64,000 nt of DNA, from positions 62,001-126,000 of the forward strand of contig CAVXLJ010000017.1 in the NCBI GenBank assembly GCA_963762605.1, in the 5' to 3' direction. Shown piece after piece: positions 37,884 through 46,387 of the stretch (its first letter is position 1; each line of letters starts with the position of its first letter). Both the position numbers and the translations under genes were made by a program. This DNA comes from CAVSRC01 sp963762605. GTDB taxonomy: Bacteria > Pseudomonadota > Alphaproteobacteria > Rhizobiales > Kaistiaceae. The notes below the pieces were generated by a model, which was not told where the DNA came from, ran no database searches, and saw nothing but the letters and a program-made list of their open reading frames with translations.

Positions 37884-38645
37884 CTAGAAGGGCTTTTCCG
37901 GCGTCCCTCCAAACGAAATGCCCCGCGACCCCAACTGCGCCGCACGTTCCGGTGACAGATAAAAGCCATCGTTGCGATACACTCGTTCCAGGACATAGCC
38001 AGCACCTGTGAGGACCGCGTGTACTTCTTGCGTCGGTCGCTCAATTGTCATCGCTTCGAACGCAAAGAGATCGAAGGGGAAACCTCGCAGAATGCGATGT
38101 TCAGCGCCTTCAACGTCGATGCTCAAATAGTCAATTTTCTGGGGGGCTCCGGCTGAGATTAGCACCTCATGCAGCGGCCTCGCGGGAACAGCCAAAATAT
38201 TGGCGGCCCGCATTCGTAGAAGGAAACCACGCTTTGCTCGCGAATTGTCGGTGTCGTACCCTACAATGCCGCCCAGATGTCCGAAGCAAAAGAACTCGTC
38301 TTCGCCACAAGTACCGTCGATGCAGGCACTCATGGAAATGCATTTGCGGTGCTGGCGCAATTTCGACGCGAGTTTTGGATTTGCCTCCACAACGATTCCA
38401 GACCACCCGTAGTCGCGCTCCAGTGCAAAAGTGTTGCTGTGGGTGCGACCGTCGCCCGCACCAACTTCAACAAAATAGCCGTTCCGAGCGCCGCGAAAGA
38501 CGTGTTGGATCACCCAGCGATCTTGGCGCTTGGAGCTGTAGAAGCGCCGATGCCGGCCGACTTTCGCGAGGATCTTGTCGACCGTTCGCGCCACTTCACT
38601 GCGTACCCGAAGTCCGGGGACAAGCAGCGTGGAGAGCCTACTCAT
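37884..38645 (-). CDS. FkbM-family methyltransferase
   Basis: A 253-residue AdoMet-dependent methyltransferase. Motif I is YFVEVGAGDGRTHSNTFALE, motif II GIVVEANPKLASKLR, and the FkbM signature IDYLSIDVEGAEHRILRGF is intact. FkbM enzymes usually O-methylate sugars or glycolipids. The start overlaps the end of the upstream CDP-alcohol transferase gene by 8 bp, so the two are coupled and may act on the same lipid or glycan. Confidence 0.88.
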   Translation of the reverse strand: MSRLSTLLVPGLRVRSEVARTVDKILAKVGRHRRFYSSKRQDRWVIQHVFRGARNGYFVEVGAGDGRTHSNTFALERDYGWSGIVVEANPKLASKLRQHRKCISMSACIDGTCGEDEFFCFGHLGGIVGYDTDNSRAKRGFLLRMRAANILAVPARPLHEVLISAGAPQKIDYLSIDVEGAEHRILRGFPFDLFAFEAMTIERPTQEVHAVLTGAGYVLERVYRNDGFYLSPERAAQLGSRGISFGGTPEKPF

Positions 38646-39204
38646 TGATCGCCCCTATCCAGGCTCTCTGGAGGCGGGGCAAAATGCGGGCGTAGCTGGC
38701 TGCCGCTATCACCAAAAGAACTACGTTAACTCCGGCGACGTATGCCGGGGATTTCCAATCCGGAACGGCGATCGCCCTACCAACTTCGACAAAGAAGAGA
38801 ATCTCAATTGTGACGGCGTAGGTCTTGGTAATCGCGCGATCGACAGTCGATTGGCTCGAAAGCCAGTCGCCTTCCACGAGCCGAACCGCATATTGGCTGA
38901 TTTCCCGGAGAATGAGCACCCATGCGAGCAGAAGGCTGATCAGGCCGACGACAACAAAGACCAAGTATACCGCCACGTGAAAGGCTCGATCGCCCAGTCC
39001 ATCGAGCATATACCCGAGCTTCGACTGTATCCGGTACTTCCGGGCAACCCGTCCGTCAGCAAAATCGCTGACGGCGATCCCGGACGCGATGCCGACGCAC
39101 AGAGCCAAACGCCACATCGAATGAGGCTGGTACGCAACCAGCAACGCCAACGACGCAGGGATGCGCGCGATCGAGATCGCATTGGCCGCGTGCCTGTGCA
39201 CCAT
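38638..39204 (-). CDS. CDP-alcohol phosphatidyltransferase
   Basis: A 188-residue membrane enzyme. The catalytic signature D-x2-DG-x2-AR-x8-G-x3-D-x3-D is complete in SDFADGRVARKYRIQSKLGY followed by MLDGLGD. Helices at 10-30, 85-110 (VYLVFVVVGLISLLLAWVLI) and 150-175 are visible. Such enzymes transfer a phosphatidyl or diphospho-alcohol group onto glycerol phosphate, inositol or similar acceptors. The start codon is the inner edge of the right inverted repeat, facing the conserved flank 39245-39302. Confidence 0.85.
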   Translation of the reverse strand: MVHRHAANAISIARIPASLALLVAYQPHSMWRLALCVGIASGIAVSDFADGRVARKYRIQSKLGYMLDGLGDRAFHVAVYLVFVVVGLISLLLAWVLILREISQYAVRLVEGDWLSSQSTVDRAITKTYAVTIEILFFVEVGRAIAVPDWKSPAYVAGVNVVLLVIAAASYARILPRLQRAWIGAINE

Positions 39205-39220
39205 AATCAGGAGTTATGTG
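39202..39220 (-). repeat. Segment 1 right inverted repeat
   Basis: Plus-strand CATAATCAGGAGTTATGTG is the exact inverse of 36767-36785. Read leftwards its last three bases are the ATG of the phosphatidyltransferase. Confidence 0.95.
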
Positions 39221-39244
39221 TTCATCTACAGCCCGGTTAGCGCG

Positions 39245-39302
39245 CAGCGTACTCGCATTCTGTTGCCGATGCTACTCAAAGTAGCGACGTACTTTTTCCT
39301 TC
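39245..39302 (-). promoter_or_regulatory. Conserved flank of segment 1 (promoter/operator or recombinase arm site)
   Basis: Plus-strand blocks CAGCGTACT, 17 bp, GCTACTCAAAGTAGC (perfect 6-3-6 palindrome) and CTTTTTCCTTC recur in the same order right of segment 2 at 49887-49941, with the same 17-bp gap. The 24 bp to the repeat become 26 there. The layout fits an operator or promoter reading into the segment, or accessory sites of a tyrosine recombinase. Confidence 0.6.
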
Positions 39303-39490
39303 GAGCGCCCGGATCAACATCAAAATATCTGGCGATGCCACGCGCTGCTCGATCTTGTCCAAACGGAAAAGAGATCACGAATAGATACGTCCGACATTGG
39401 TCGGCCAAATTCAGTGTCACTCCGCAGAGGACCTAGCGAAGCCGATTTGCACTGAATGTCCAACAACCCCAGTAGACAGAACAACCGGAG

Positions 39491-40480
39491 CTATTGCCAC
39501 ATCGCGGCCGACATGAGCTCGAGCACGCGCAGCGAATTCTCGGCCGAGACATTCTTCCCGCGCTCGCCATCGGGCGGATGAAGAAAATCGGCGATGGCAC
39601 CGTAGAAGCTTTCGTCGAAGCTCACGTCGCTCAACCGTCGCGACCACCCTTCCTGCCCCGCGCGCCACGTCTCGAGGTCGCCGGTCGGGCTGACGCTGAG
39701 ACGCACCGCACCTTCGGTTCCGTTGATCTCAACCCCCTGCATCCAGCCGAGCGGCCATGCGAGATCAGACCCCGGTGCACGATAGGAATAGGAGATGCGC
39801 ATCGACGCCACCTGCCCCGACGCGAAGCGGCCGATGGCGACCACCGAATCCTCGCCTCCAAGGCGGCTCGCCGCTCGCGACGGAAGCGCCTTCAGCTCCG
39901 TGAACGGTCCCATCAGATCTGAAAGGACGTAGACCAGGTGTGGTCCAGCGTCGACCCACGCTCCGCCGCCCGTCTTGGTGTGGTCCTTGCGGAAATCCTC
40001 CGGCATGAGGTCAAGCCATCCGGTCGACCAGGCATTGGCGGAGACCGGCGTACCGATTTGGCCGGCCAGGATAGCGGCGCGCGCACCGATGACGGTGGGA
40101 TGGAACAGCAGGTTGAGGTTGATGCCGAGGCGGCGGCCGAGGCTGCGAGCGACGTTGACCAACTGCCGACCGTCCTCAGGCGTCAGCGCCAACGGCTTGT
40201 CCATGAAGACGTCAAAGCCCGCGGTCAGTGCTTCGGTCGCCTGCGCCACATGCAGGTCATGTGGCGTCGCGATGCAGATCAGGTCGATGTCCGTCGCGCG
40301 GAGCATCTCGCCCAGCGATGAGTACGGCCGCGCCGCATACGCGCGCGCGATGGTTTCCGCCGCTTCGATTCGTGGATCGGCGAAGGCCATGACCTTTGCT
40401 CCGGCGCGCACGAAACCGTCCGCATGAAAGCGCGATATGCGGCCAGCGCCGCAAATCCCAACGCAAATCTCTCCGCTCAT
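39491..40480 (-). CDS. Gfo/Idh/MocA-family sugar dehydrogenase
   Basis: A 329-residue NAD(P)-dependent oxidoreductase. The Rossmann start is VGICGAGRISRFHADGFVRA; CIATPHDLHVAQATEALTAG with FDVFMDKPLALTPEDGRQLV contains the catalytic-loop Lys of the EKP/DKP motif. The C-terminal domain has GGAWVDAGPHLVYVLSDLMG with the usual D-x3-H. It is the last gene of the sugar ABC operon (ATGA overlap with the ATPase), suggesting that it oxidises the imported sugar. Confidence 0.88.
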   Translation of the reverse strand: MSGEICVGICGAGRISRFHADGFVRAGAKVMAFADPRIEAAETIARAYAARPYSSLGEMLRATDIDLICIATPHDLHVAQATEALTAGFDVFMDKPLALTPEDGRQLVNVARSLGRRLGINLNLLFHPTVIGARAAILAGQIGTPVSANAWSTGWLDLMPEDFRKDHTKTGGGAWVDAGPHLVYVLSDLMGPFTELKALPSRAASRLGGEDSVVAIGRFASGQVASMRISYSYRAPGSDLAWPLGWMQGVEINGTEGAVRLSVSPTGDLETWRAGQEGWSRRLSDVSFDESFYGAIADFLHPPDGERGKNVSAENSLRVLELMSAAMWQ

Positions 40481-41220
40481 GCCGCCGCCCCGGTGATGTG
40501 ACCAACCACCTCCTCATCCGCCGCATCGGCGAGGACGACTTCTCCCACCAGCCGACCACGCCGCAAAATGACCGCGCGATCGGCGAGTTGGCGCATCTCT
40601 TCAAGGTTATGGGTAACCAGGAGGATGGCGATATCCCTTTCTCGCCGCAGACGCTTGACGGTCTGGACGACGCTTTCCCGTTCCTCGACGCCCAACGCCG
40701 CCGTTGGCTCGTCCAGGATGAGCAGTCGCGAGTTGGCCCTAATGGCGCGCGCGAAGGCGAGCGCCTGCCGCTGGCCACCAGAATAGCTGCGGCTCGTCGC
40801 GTGCATATCCGGGATGCGAACGCCCAACGCGCTCAAGGTCTCCCTCGTCTGGCGTTCCATCTCGCGGCGATTGAGCAAGCGGAACGGTCCCAGGCGCCAG
40901 GCGATCTCGCGACCAAGAAACAGGTTTCCCGGTGCGTCGAGGTTTGGGCAGAGCGCCAGGTTCTGAAACACCGTCTCGATGCCCGCATGGCGCGCTTCGT
41001 CGGGGCCGTCGAATCGGACACGTTCGCCGTCGACGACAATTTCGCCCCGGTCGGCCTCTTTGAGACCCGAGAGGATCGATACCAGTGTGGATTTTCCGGC
41101 GCCGTTGCCGCCGAGCAAGGCGACACTTTCGCCCGGATGGATCGTGACACTGACATCACTCAGCGCGGTGACGCCACCGAATGTCTTCGTGATCAGCTTG
41201 GCTTCGAGCAGAGGCTTCAT
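40477..41220 (-). CDS. CUT2 sugar ABC transporter, ATP-binding protein
   Basis: A 247-residue single-domain ATPase: Walker A GGNGAGKST at about residues 37-45, Q-loop VFQNLAL, signature YSGGQRQAL, Walker B LLILDEPTAALG and switch His in LLVTHNLEEM. Its length (one ABC domain, not the double RbsA form) matches the FrcA-type importers of rhizobia. It overlaps the permease start and the dehydrogenase start by 4 bp each. Confidence 0.92.
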   Translation of the reverse strand: MKPLLEAKLITKTFGGVTALSDVSVTIHPGESVALLGGNGAGKSTLVSILSGLKEADRGEIVVDGERVRFDGPDEARHAGIETVFQNLALCPNLDAPGNLFLGREIAWRLGPFRLLNRREMERQTRETLSALGVRIPDMHATSRSYSGGQRQALAFARAIRANSRLLILDEPTAALGVEERESVVQTVKRLRRERDIAILLVTHNLEEMRQLADRAVILRRGRLVGEVVLADAADEEVVGHITGAAA

Positions 41221-42269
41221 GCTGCGCGCTCCTGCAGTCCGAAGCGAAGTGCCAAACGCTGCCGAAGAACGATCAGAAGCACGGCAAGGATGATAACCGC
41301 GCCGCGCACGAAATTGACGTAGAGCGGATTGAGGGCGATCAGGTTCAGCACGTTGTCGATCGAGGTGAGCAGGATCACGCCGCCCAGAACGCCCCAGAGA
41401 CTGCCGGCCCCACCGGTGAGGGCAACGCCTCCGATGATGATGGCGGCGAAGACGGGAAATGTGATGCCGTCGGCAGACGACGCCGAGGCGCTATCCAATC
41501 GTGCTGCGTTCAGCCAGCCGGCGAGACCGGCCAGCGAACCCGAGAGCGCATAGACCATGGCCACCGTGCGGATTGGCGAGATTCCGTTCTCGACTGCGGC
41601 GTCCTTGCTGCCGCCGATGGCATAGATGTGCCGGCCGGCGATTGAGTGGCGCAACCACAGCGCGACCAGGAACCAGACTGAAAAAGCAATAATGACCACC
41701 CAGCTGACGCCCCACACGGAATTCAGTCCGACCCAGCTATAGGCGGCCGGCAGACCGTAGATGGTGGCTGCGCCGGTGGGAATGGCGGCTGCCCCCTTCA
41801 GTGCCAACAGCATGCCGAGCGTGACGATGAACGGGTTCACGCCAAGGCCTTCGATCATCAGCGCGTTGAGCAGGCCAACGCCGGCGCCCAGCGCGATGGT
41901 CAGCGGTATGACAATGAATGGGGAAAGCTGGATTCCCAGCGCACCTGTCTGGTCTGACATGAGCCAGGCGGCGACCATCGCCGTGAAGACCAGCGTGCCT
42001 TCGACCGAGAGGTCGATGTTGCCGGTCATCATCGCCAGCGCGCCGCCGGAAGCGAGCAGGAGCAGGATCGACGACGCCAGGAGCAGATTCTTGAGATTGG
42101 GCAACGTCGCGTAGAATGGAACGAAGATCGCGAACAGAGGCAACGCAACCAACAGGATCGGCAATATCGGATTGCGGAGCATTGCCCGCCCGACGGCGCC
42201 GAGGGGGCGGACGAGAGTCATGCGCCCGCCCCCCTCCACATTGGACTGAACGAGTCCGGTGTTGGACAT
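41217..42269 (-). CDS. CUT2 sugar ABC transporter, permease
   Basis: A 350-residue RbsC-like permease with eight to ten helices (ILPILLVALPLFAIFVPFYA, LLLLASGGALAMMTGNIDLS, IPLTIALGAGVGLLNALMIE, VVIIAFSVWFLVALWL). The family motif ALSGSLAGLAGWLNAARL with later VFAAIIIGGVALTGGAGSLW is clear. It forms the membrane channel with the ATPase and binding protein of this operon. Confidence 0.92.
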   Translation of the reverse strand: MSNTGLVQSNVEGGGRMTLVRPLGAVGRAMLRNPILPILLVALPLFAIFVPFYATLPNLKNLLLASSILLLLASGGALAMMTGNIDLSVEGTLVFTAMVAAWLMSDQTGALGIQLSPFIVIPLTIALGAGVGLLNALMIEGLGVNPFIVTLGMLLALKGAAAIPTGAATIYGLPAAYSWVGLNSVWGVSWVVIIAFSVWFLVALWLRHSIAGRHIYAIGGSKDAAVENGISPIRTVAMVYALSGSLAGLAGWLNAARLDSASASSADGITFPVFAAIIIGGVALTGGAGSLWGVLGGVILLTSIDNVLNLIALNPLYVNFVRGAVIILAVLLIVLRQRLALRFGLQERAA

Positions 42270-42280
42270 CAGACGTTCTT

Positions 42281-43345
42281 CTACTTCTTCTTGAACGTGT
42301 TGGCCCAGAAGGCGTCGCTGTTGACATTGGATGCATCGATCGGATTTGCCGTCAGCAGGATGGACGGCCCTGACGCATCGCTGTCGACTTCGCGCGGGGC
42401 GTTGTTATCGAGCCCCGCCTTGGAAGCCGCCTCCTTCCACGTATCCGCGAACGACTTTCCGGCATGCGCGTCGTTGGCCAGAAGGACAGAGCTGGCGCAC
42501 ATTCCATCGATCGGATAGTTCAGCGTGAACTCCTGCCAGCCGTCGCGGATCGCCTTGAGGCCGCCCGGAATGCCGCCTAGGCCGCCGATGATGATGTGAT
42601 TGTCGCCCGACCGGTCGGTGTAACCGTTGCGCTTCATGACCGGCACCAGGAACGGGGTCAGGAAGTCACTCTCGGTGAAGATGGCGTCGACCTTTCCGGT
42701 GGTCATCGCATCGGTCACGCCGTTCACCGCCAGCTCCGGCTTCCACTCCGTGATGACCTCGGTCATCTTGATCGAGATTCCATCGACCGGCTTGGCGATG
42801 GCCTTGTTGAAGCCGTCGCGGCGCAGGCGCACGGCCTCGGTCTCAGGCGCGCCAACCAGATGCAGCAGGCGGAATTTGGTCTGGCCGGTCTTCGCAGCGC
42901 GCGCTTTCAGCAGCCCGACCATCTTCGCCGCCGCGGCGGCGCCGGTTGCCTCTTCGTCCATCGCCACCGTAGCCGTCACCTTGGCCTCAGGAATGGCCGT
43001 ATTGAAGGCAACGACCTCGATGCCCGCCTTCATCGCGCGCCCGACCTGCGGGACCACACCCTTCGAGTCGAGAGGCGAGATCAGGATCGCATCCGGTTTG
43101 CGCTGAATGGTCGTATCGAGTTCGTTGATCTGGGTCTGAACGAGATTGTTGGCGTCGAGTTCGGTGATATTCGCGCCAATGGCCGCTGCAGCACGCTTGG
43201 CGCCAACGCTGCAACCCTGCCAGAACTCGTCCGCAGCAAACGGATTGAGCAGCGTGACGTTCAGAGCATTTGCTGCCTGTGCCGAGACGCTGCCCAGTTG
43301 AACGGTCGCTAGGCCGACAGCGGCCACCAGTCCTATTGCCTTCAT
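42281..43345 (-). CDS. Periplasmic sugar-binding protein (Peripla_BP_4)
   Basis: A 354-residue solute-binding protein. The signal peptide MKAIGLVAAVGLATVQLGSV ends near AQAA. The mature part begins NALNVTLLNPFAADEFWQGC; further family motifs are RKPDAILISPLDSKGVVPQV and VVAFNTAIPEAKVTATVAMD. It is the first transporter gene after the regulator and captures the sugar for the CUT2 importer. The ligand cannot be read from sequence. Confidence 0.9.
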   Translation of the reverse strand: MKAIGLVAAVGLATVQLGSVSAQAANALNVTLLNPFAADEFWQGCSVGAKRAAAAIGANITELDANNLVQTQINELDTTIQRKPDAILISPLDSKGVVPQVGRAMKAGIEVVAFNTAIPEAKVTATVAMDEEATGAAAAAKMVGLLKARAAKTGQTKFRLLHLVGAPETEAVRLRRDGFNKAIAKPVDGISIKMTEVITEWKPELAVNGVTDAMTTGKVDAIFTESDFLTPFLVPVMKRNGYTDRSGDNHIIIGGLGGIPGGLKAIRDGWQEFTLNYPIDGMCASSVLLANDAHAGKSFADTWKEAASKAGLDNNAPREVDSDASGPSILLTANPIDASNVNSDAFWANTFKKK

Positions 43346-43383
43346 CTTTCCCTCCCTTTGATCGCTAGATGCTCAGGCGAATG

Positions 43384-44074
43384 TCACGCGACGCTGCCGC
43401 GCCGGCGTATTCCCGCGATCAGCGCATCGCGCCGGATCGTGAGATGCTTGGTCATCGCTTCCCGCGCCGCTGCGGGGTCACGCGCCTTCAGTGCTGCGAT
43501 TATCTTCCGGTGGTCCCGGTAGGATGCGTCGTCCTCGTCCCTGTCGGCATAGGCACCGACCGAATAGAGGTGCCGCAGCAGGGCGTGCGTCTGGTTCCAG
43601 ATGGGAGCCAGCGCGGCCATCGTGCGCTGCGACCCGCTCTCCCCAACGATCACGCGATGAAATTCGAAATCGACGCCGAAGTCGCGGGCCGAAGGGCGAT
43701 CGCGATGACGCGACATGGTCTCCATCTCGTCCTGGAGCGCCTCCAGCTCTTGCAGAGCCCGGTCATTGATCCGCTCGGCCGCACGCGCAGCCGTGAACGA
43801 CTCGAGCGCAAGACGCGTGTCATAGAGATCGGCGACATCCGCGATGCCGAATTCGGCCACCCGGCGCCGACCGTTGGCGGCGGCCAGCGTCGCCAGTCCC
43901 TCCTGTTCGAGCTGGCGCAACGCGACGCTCACCGTTGCGCGCGACACGTCGAGCCGCGAGCACAGCAAGCTCCTCGGCCAGGTCCGCGCCCGCCGGCAAC
44001 ATGCCGGTGAAGATCTGGTCGTAGAGCTGGCCGATCGTCCAGTCACCAAGGGCACGGCGCTGCGGTCTTTCCAT
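43384..44074 (-). pseudogene. GntR/FadR-type regulator of the sugar operon, one frameshift
   Basis: From ATG 44074, MERPQRRALGDWTIGQLYDQ with GMLPAGADLAEEL is the GntR winged-helix N-terminus. One extra base near 43967 breaks the frame, which resumes as CSRLDVSRATVSVALRQLEQ (recognition helix) and runs through the helical FCD domain (EFGIADVADLYDTRLALESF, FHRVIVGESGSQRTMAALAP) to 43384. Metal-site histidines are in the FCD part. It is the first gene of the transporter operon and diverges from the catabolic genes, so it probably represses both. The lesion may be an error. Confidence 0.85.
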
Positions 44075-44094
44075 GGGCCTTTTGCTCAGGTTTG

Positions 44095-44114
44095 GAATTC
44101 TGCATTCAGAATTC
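44095..44114. promoter_or_regulatory. Inverted repeat, likely GntR operator
   Basis: GAATTCTGCATTCAGAATTC has perfect 8-bp arms around CATT. It sits between the divergent GntR and enolase-family genes, the expected place for the operator of this regulator. Confidence 0.55.
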
Positions 44115-44206
44115 GGGATGGCGTATTCCGCATGCGTATGCTAATCAGGCAGTGAAGTCAAGGATGCGCGCTCGGCTCGGGCGCGGGGGACCGGAGAAAG
44201 GGTCAG

Positions 44207-45313
44207 ATGGAGAACTTGAAAGTTGCGGCCGCCGAAGTGAGTTGGCTGAGGCTGCCCTTCCCGAAGCCGATCGCGGATGCCACCCACCGGATCGACTTTC
44301 TGGATTTCGTGATTCTGGAGCTTTCCGATCCGGCCGGGCACAAGGGCCTCGGCTACATGCTGGGTTTCGACTACGCGACCGAGGTCCTTTTCCAGACCAC
44401 GCTCGACGCCGCCGCCAAGGCGCTCAGCACCGAGCCGCGCTTCCGCAACCAGACCTGGCAGGCACTGTGGACCGGCTACGAGTATGTCGGCCGGGAAGGC
44501 ATTGCGTCGTGGGGCCTGTCGGCGGTCGACCTGGCGCTGTGGGACCTTTACGGGCACCAGGTCGGGCAGCCGGTCTGGGCCCTCATCGGCGGCGCCCGTC
44601 CGTCCGTCGCCGCTTATGGTTCGGGCGGCTGGCTGACATTTTCGGTGCCGGAGTTGATCGCCGAAGCTGAGGCCTACTTTGCGCGCGGCCTCGGCGGCTA
44701 CAAAATGAAGGTCGGCCTCGGCCTTGCCGAGGACATCGCGCGCGTCAGGTCAGTGCGCGAGGCGTTGGGCGACCACGTGCCGCTCATGATCGACGCGAAC
44801 CAGGGTTACGATCTGGCAGGCGCGCGGCGCCTTGCCGCGGCGCTGGTTGATCAGAACCTGCGCTGGTTCGAGGAACCGTTGCCGATCGGACGCCTCTCCG
44901 ACTACCGAATCTTGCGCGAGGCAATCGAGATCCCGCTGGCGCTGGGCGAACGTTCGTTCCTGCCCTCGGGCCTGCTTCCATTCATCGAGACGCGCCTCGC
45001 CGACGTGATCATGCCCGATGCGCTGCGTGTCGGCGGTGTGCGCGGCTGGCTCGACGTCGCAGGTTACGCCGCCGCACAGGGCATCGACGTGGCGCCCCAT
45101 TACTACCGTGAATACGACGCATCCCTGGCGGCCGCAACGAACGCCTCGGTCTTTGTCGAGAACTTCTTCTGGACCGATGCAATCTTCGAATGGGACGCGA
45201 CCTATCGCGGTGGCCACGTTGTGCCTGGCGATACGCCCGGCTTCGGCATCCGGATGCGTCCCGATGCCCGCGACCGCTATACCCTCAAGACCGAAAGGAA
45301 GGTGCCGGCATGA
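44207..45313 (+). CDS. Mandelate racemase/enolase-superfamily sugar-acid dehydratase
   Basis: A 368-residue enzyme of the MR/MLE subgroup. The K-x-K is in GGYKMKVGLGLAEDI. Metal ligands are Asp in PLMIDANQGYDL, Glu in RWFEEPLPIGRL and Glu in ALGERSF. The conserved C-terminal His sits in VAPHYYREYD. Such enzymes dehydrate or epimerise sugar acids. It overlaps the amidohydrolase by 4 bp and diverges from the uptake operon, so imported sugar would be oxidised, delactonised and dehydrated by this locus. Confidence 0.88.
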   Translation: MENLKVAAAEVSWLRLPFPKPIADATHRIDFLDFVILELSDPAGHKGLGYMLGFDYATEVLFQTTLDAAAKALSTEPRFRNQTWQALWTGYEYVGREGIASWGLSAVDLALWDLYGHQVGQPVWALIGGARPSVAAYGSGGWLTFSVPELIAEAEAYFARGLGGYKMKVGLGLAEDIARVRSVREALGDHVPLMIDANQGYDLAGARRLAAALVDQNLRWFEEPLPIGRLSDYRILREAIEIPLALGERSFLPSGLLPFIETRLADVIMPDALRVGGVRGWLDVAGYAAAQGIDVAPHYYREYDASLAAATNASVFVENFFWTDAIFEWDATYRGGHVVPGDTPGFGIRMRPDARDRYTLKTERKVPA

Positions 45314-46221
45314 GCACCGAACCGAACTCGTTCCCGATCGTCGATCCGCATTTCCACATGTGGAATCTCGATGAGCACAGCTATCCGTGGCTGACGCAAA
45401 GGCCTGCCCCTATCCAGGTGGCCGGTCCCGTCGAACCGATTGCACACAACTACCTGATCGAAGACTACTTGGCCGATGCGCAGCCGCAGGGAGTCGTCAA
45501 GGCGGTGCATATTGATGCCGGTTGGGACTATGCTGATCCAGTCGGCGAGACCGCATGGATCCAATCGGTCGCCGACCGAACCGGATTCCCGAACGGCATC
45601 GTGGTGCGGGCCGAGCTGGACAAGCCCGACGTCGAAAAGGAGCTGGCAGCCCACTCCGCCTTTCCATCGGTGCGCGGCGTCCGCCACATCCTCAACTGGC
45701 ATCCCAACCCTTCGAAGACCTACATCCAGCGGAACGACTTGCTGACCGACGCAGCTTGGCTGCGTGGTTACGCGCTTCTGGTCAAGTACGGATTCTCATT
45801 CGATCTTCAAATCTATCCTGCCCAAATGGCCGACGCGGCGAAGCTGGCCGCCCGCTTTCCCGATATCCCGCTCATCCTCAACCATGCAGGCATGCCGGTC
45901 GAGAAAGACGCAGACGGCCTGGCCCTGTGGCGGCACGGAATGCGGCTTTTGGCTGAGCAACCGAACGTGACCGTGAAGATTTCGGGCCTCGGCATGCTCG
46001 ACTGGCACTGGACCGAGGCGTCCATCCGGCCATTCGTACTCGAGTCCATCGATATATTCGGAACCGATCGATCCATGTTCGCCAGCAACTTCCCGGTCGA
46101 CCGGCTTTACAGCAGCTACGACACGCTGTTCAGGGCGTTTCGATCGATCGTTGACGACTTCAGCGAGTCCGACCGACGCGCGCTGTTCCATGACACCGCG
46201 GCCCGCATCTACCGGGTCTGA
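45310..46221 (+). CDS. Amidohydrolase-family lactonase
   Basis: A 303-residue TIM-barrel hydrolase of COG3618. The N-terminal metal motif IVDPHFHMWNLDEHSYPWL is the hallmark of this lactonase group (fuconolactonase-like). Later PLILNHAGMPVEKDADGL carries the mid-barrel His and MFASNFPVDRL the final Asp region. With the Gfo/Idh dehydrogenase and the MR/MLE dehydratase it supports an oxidative, lactone-forming sugar pathway (L-fucose or similar), though the exact sugar is unknown. Confidence 0.88.
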   Translation: MSTEPNSFPIVDPHFHMWNLDEHSYPWLTQRPAPIQVAGPVEPIAHNYLIEDYLADAQPQGVVKAVHIDAGWDYADPVGETAWIQSVADRTGFPNGIVVRAELDKPDVEKELAAHSAFPSVRGVRHILNWHPNPSKTYIQRNDLLTDAAWLRGYALLVKYGFSFDLQIYPAQMADAAKLAARFPDIPLILNHAGMPVEKDADGLALWRHGMRLLAEQPNVTVKISGLGMLDWHWTEASIRPFVLESIDIFGTDRSMFASNFPVDRLYSSYDTLFRAFRSIVDDFSESDRRALFHDTAARIYRV

Positions 46222-46368
46222 CGTCTTCGTCGAGAGTGCGGCAGTTTTTCCCAGTGCCGGCGGGCGGCTCTGCCCCCCGCCGGATCCACCCGCAATTGAT
46301 GAACGAACAACGTGGTTGGGACCGTTTCGCGTCTCACATCGCCGACGATGTTGGGGCAGCCAAAGATG

Positions 46369-46387
46369 CACATAACCCTGAATTATG
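46369..46387 (+). repeat. Segment 2 left inverted repeat
   Basis: CACATAACCCTGAATTATG; last three bases are the start codon of the STAND-like ATPase. CATAA-N7-TTATG core with spacer CCCTGAA, different from segment 1. Confidence 0.95.

Larger units (their letters stand above)
36767..39220. other. Segment 1: 2.45-kb unit closed by 19-bp perfect inverted repeats
   Basis: Two convergent transcription units fill the segment: a membrane protein reading right, and CDP-alcohol phosphatidyltransferase + FkbM methyltransferase reading left. Both first codons are the inner three bases of the repeats. No target duplication is seen outside the repeats. The right flank carries conserved blocks shared with segment 2, the left flank does not. 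Inversion would place the other gene behind the right-hand flank. Confidence 0.6.

Noticed and set aside
42596..43312. 238-codon plus frame over the sugar-binding protein
   Set aside because: Rich in Arg, His and Gly as expected for a GC-driven antisense frame; the minus frame is a canonical binding protein.
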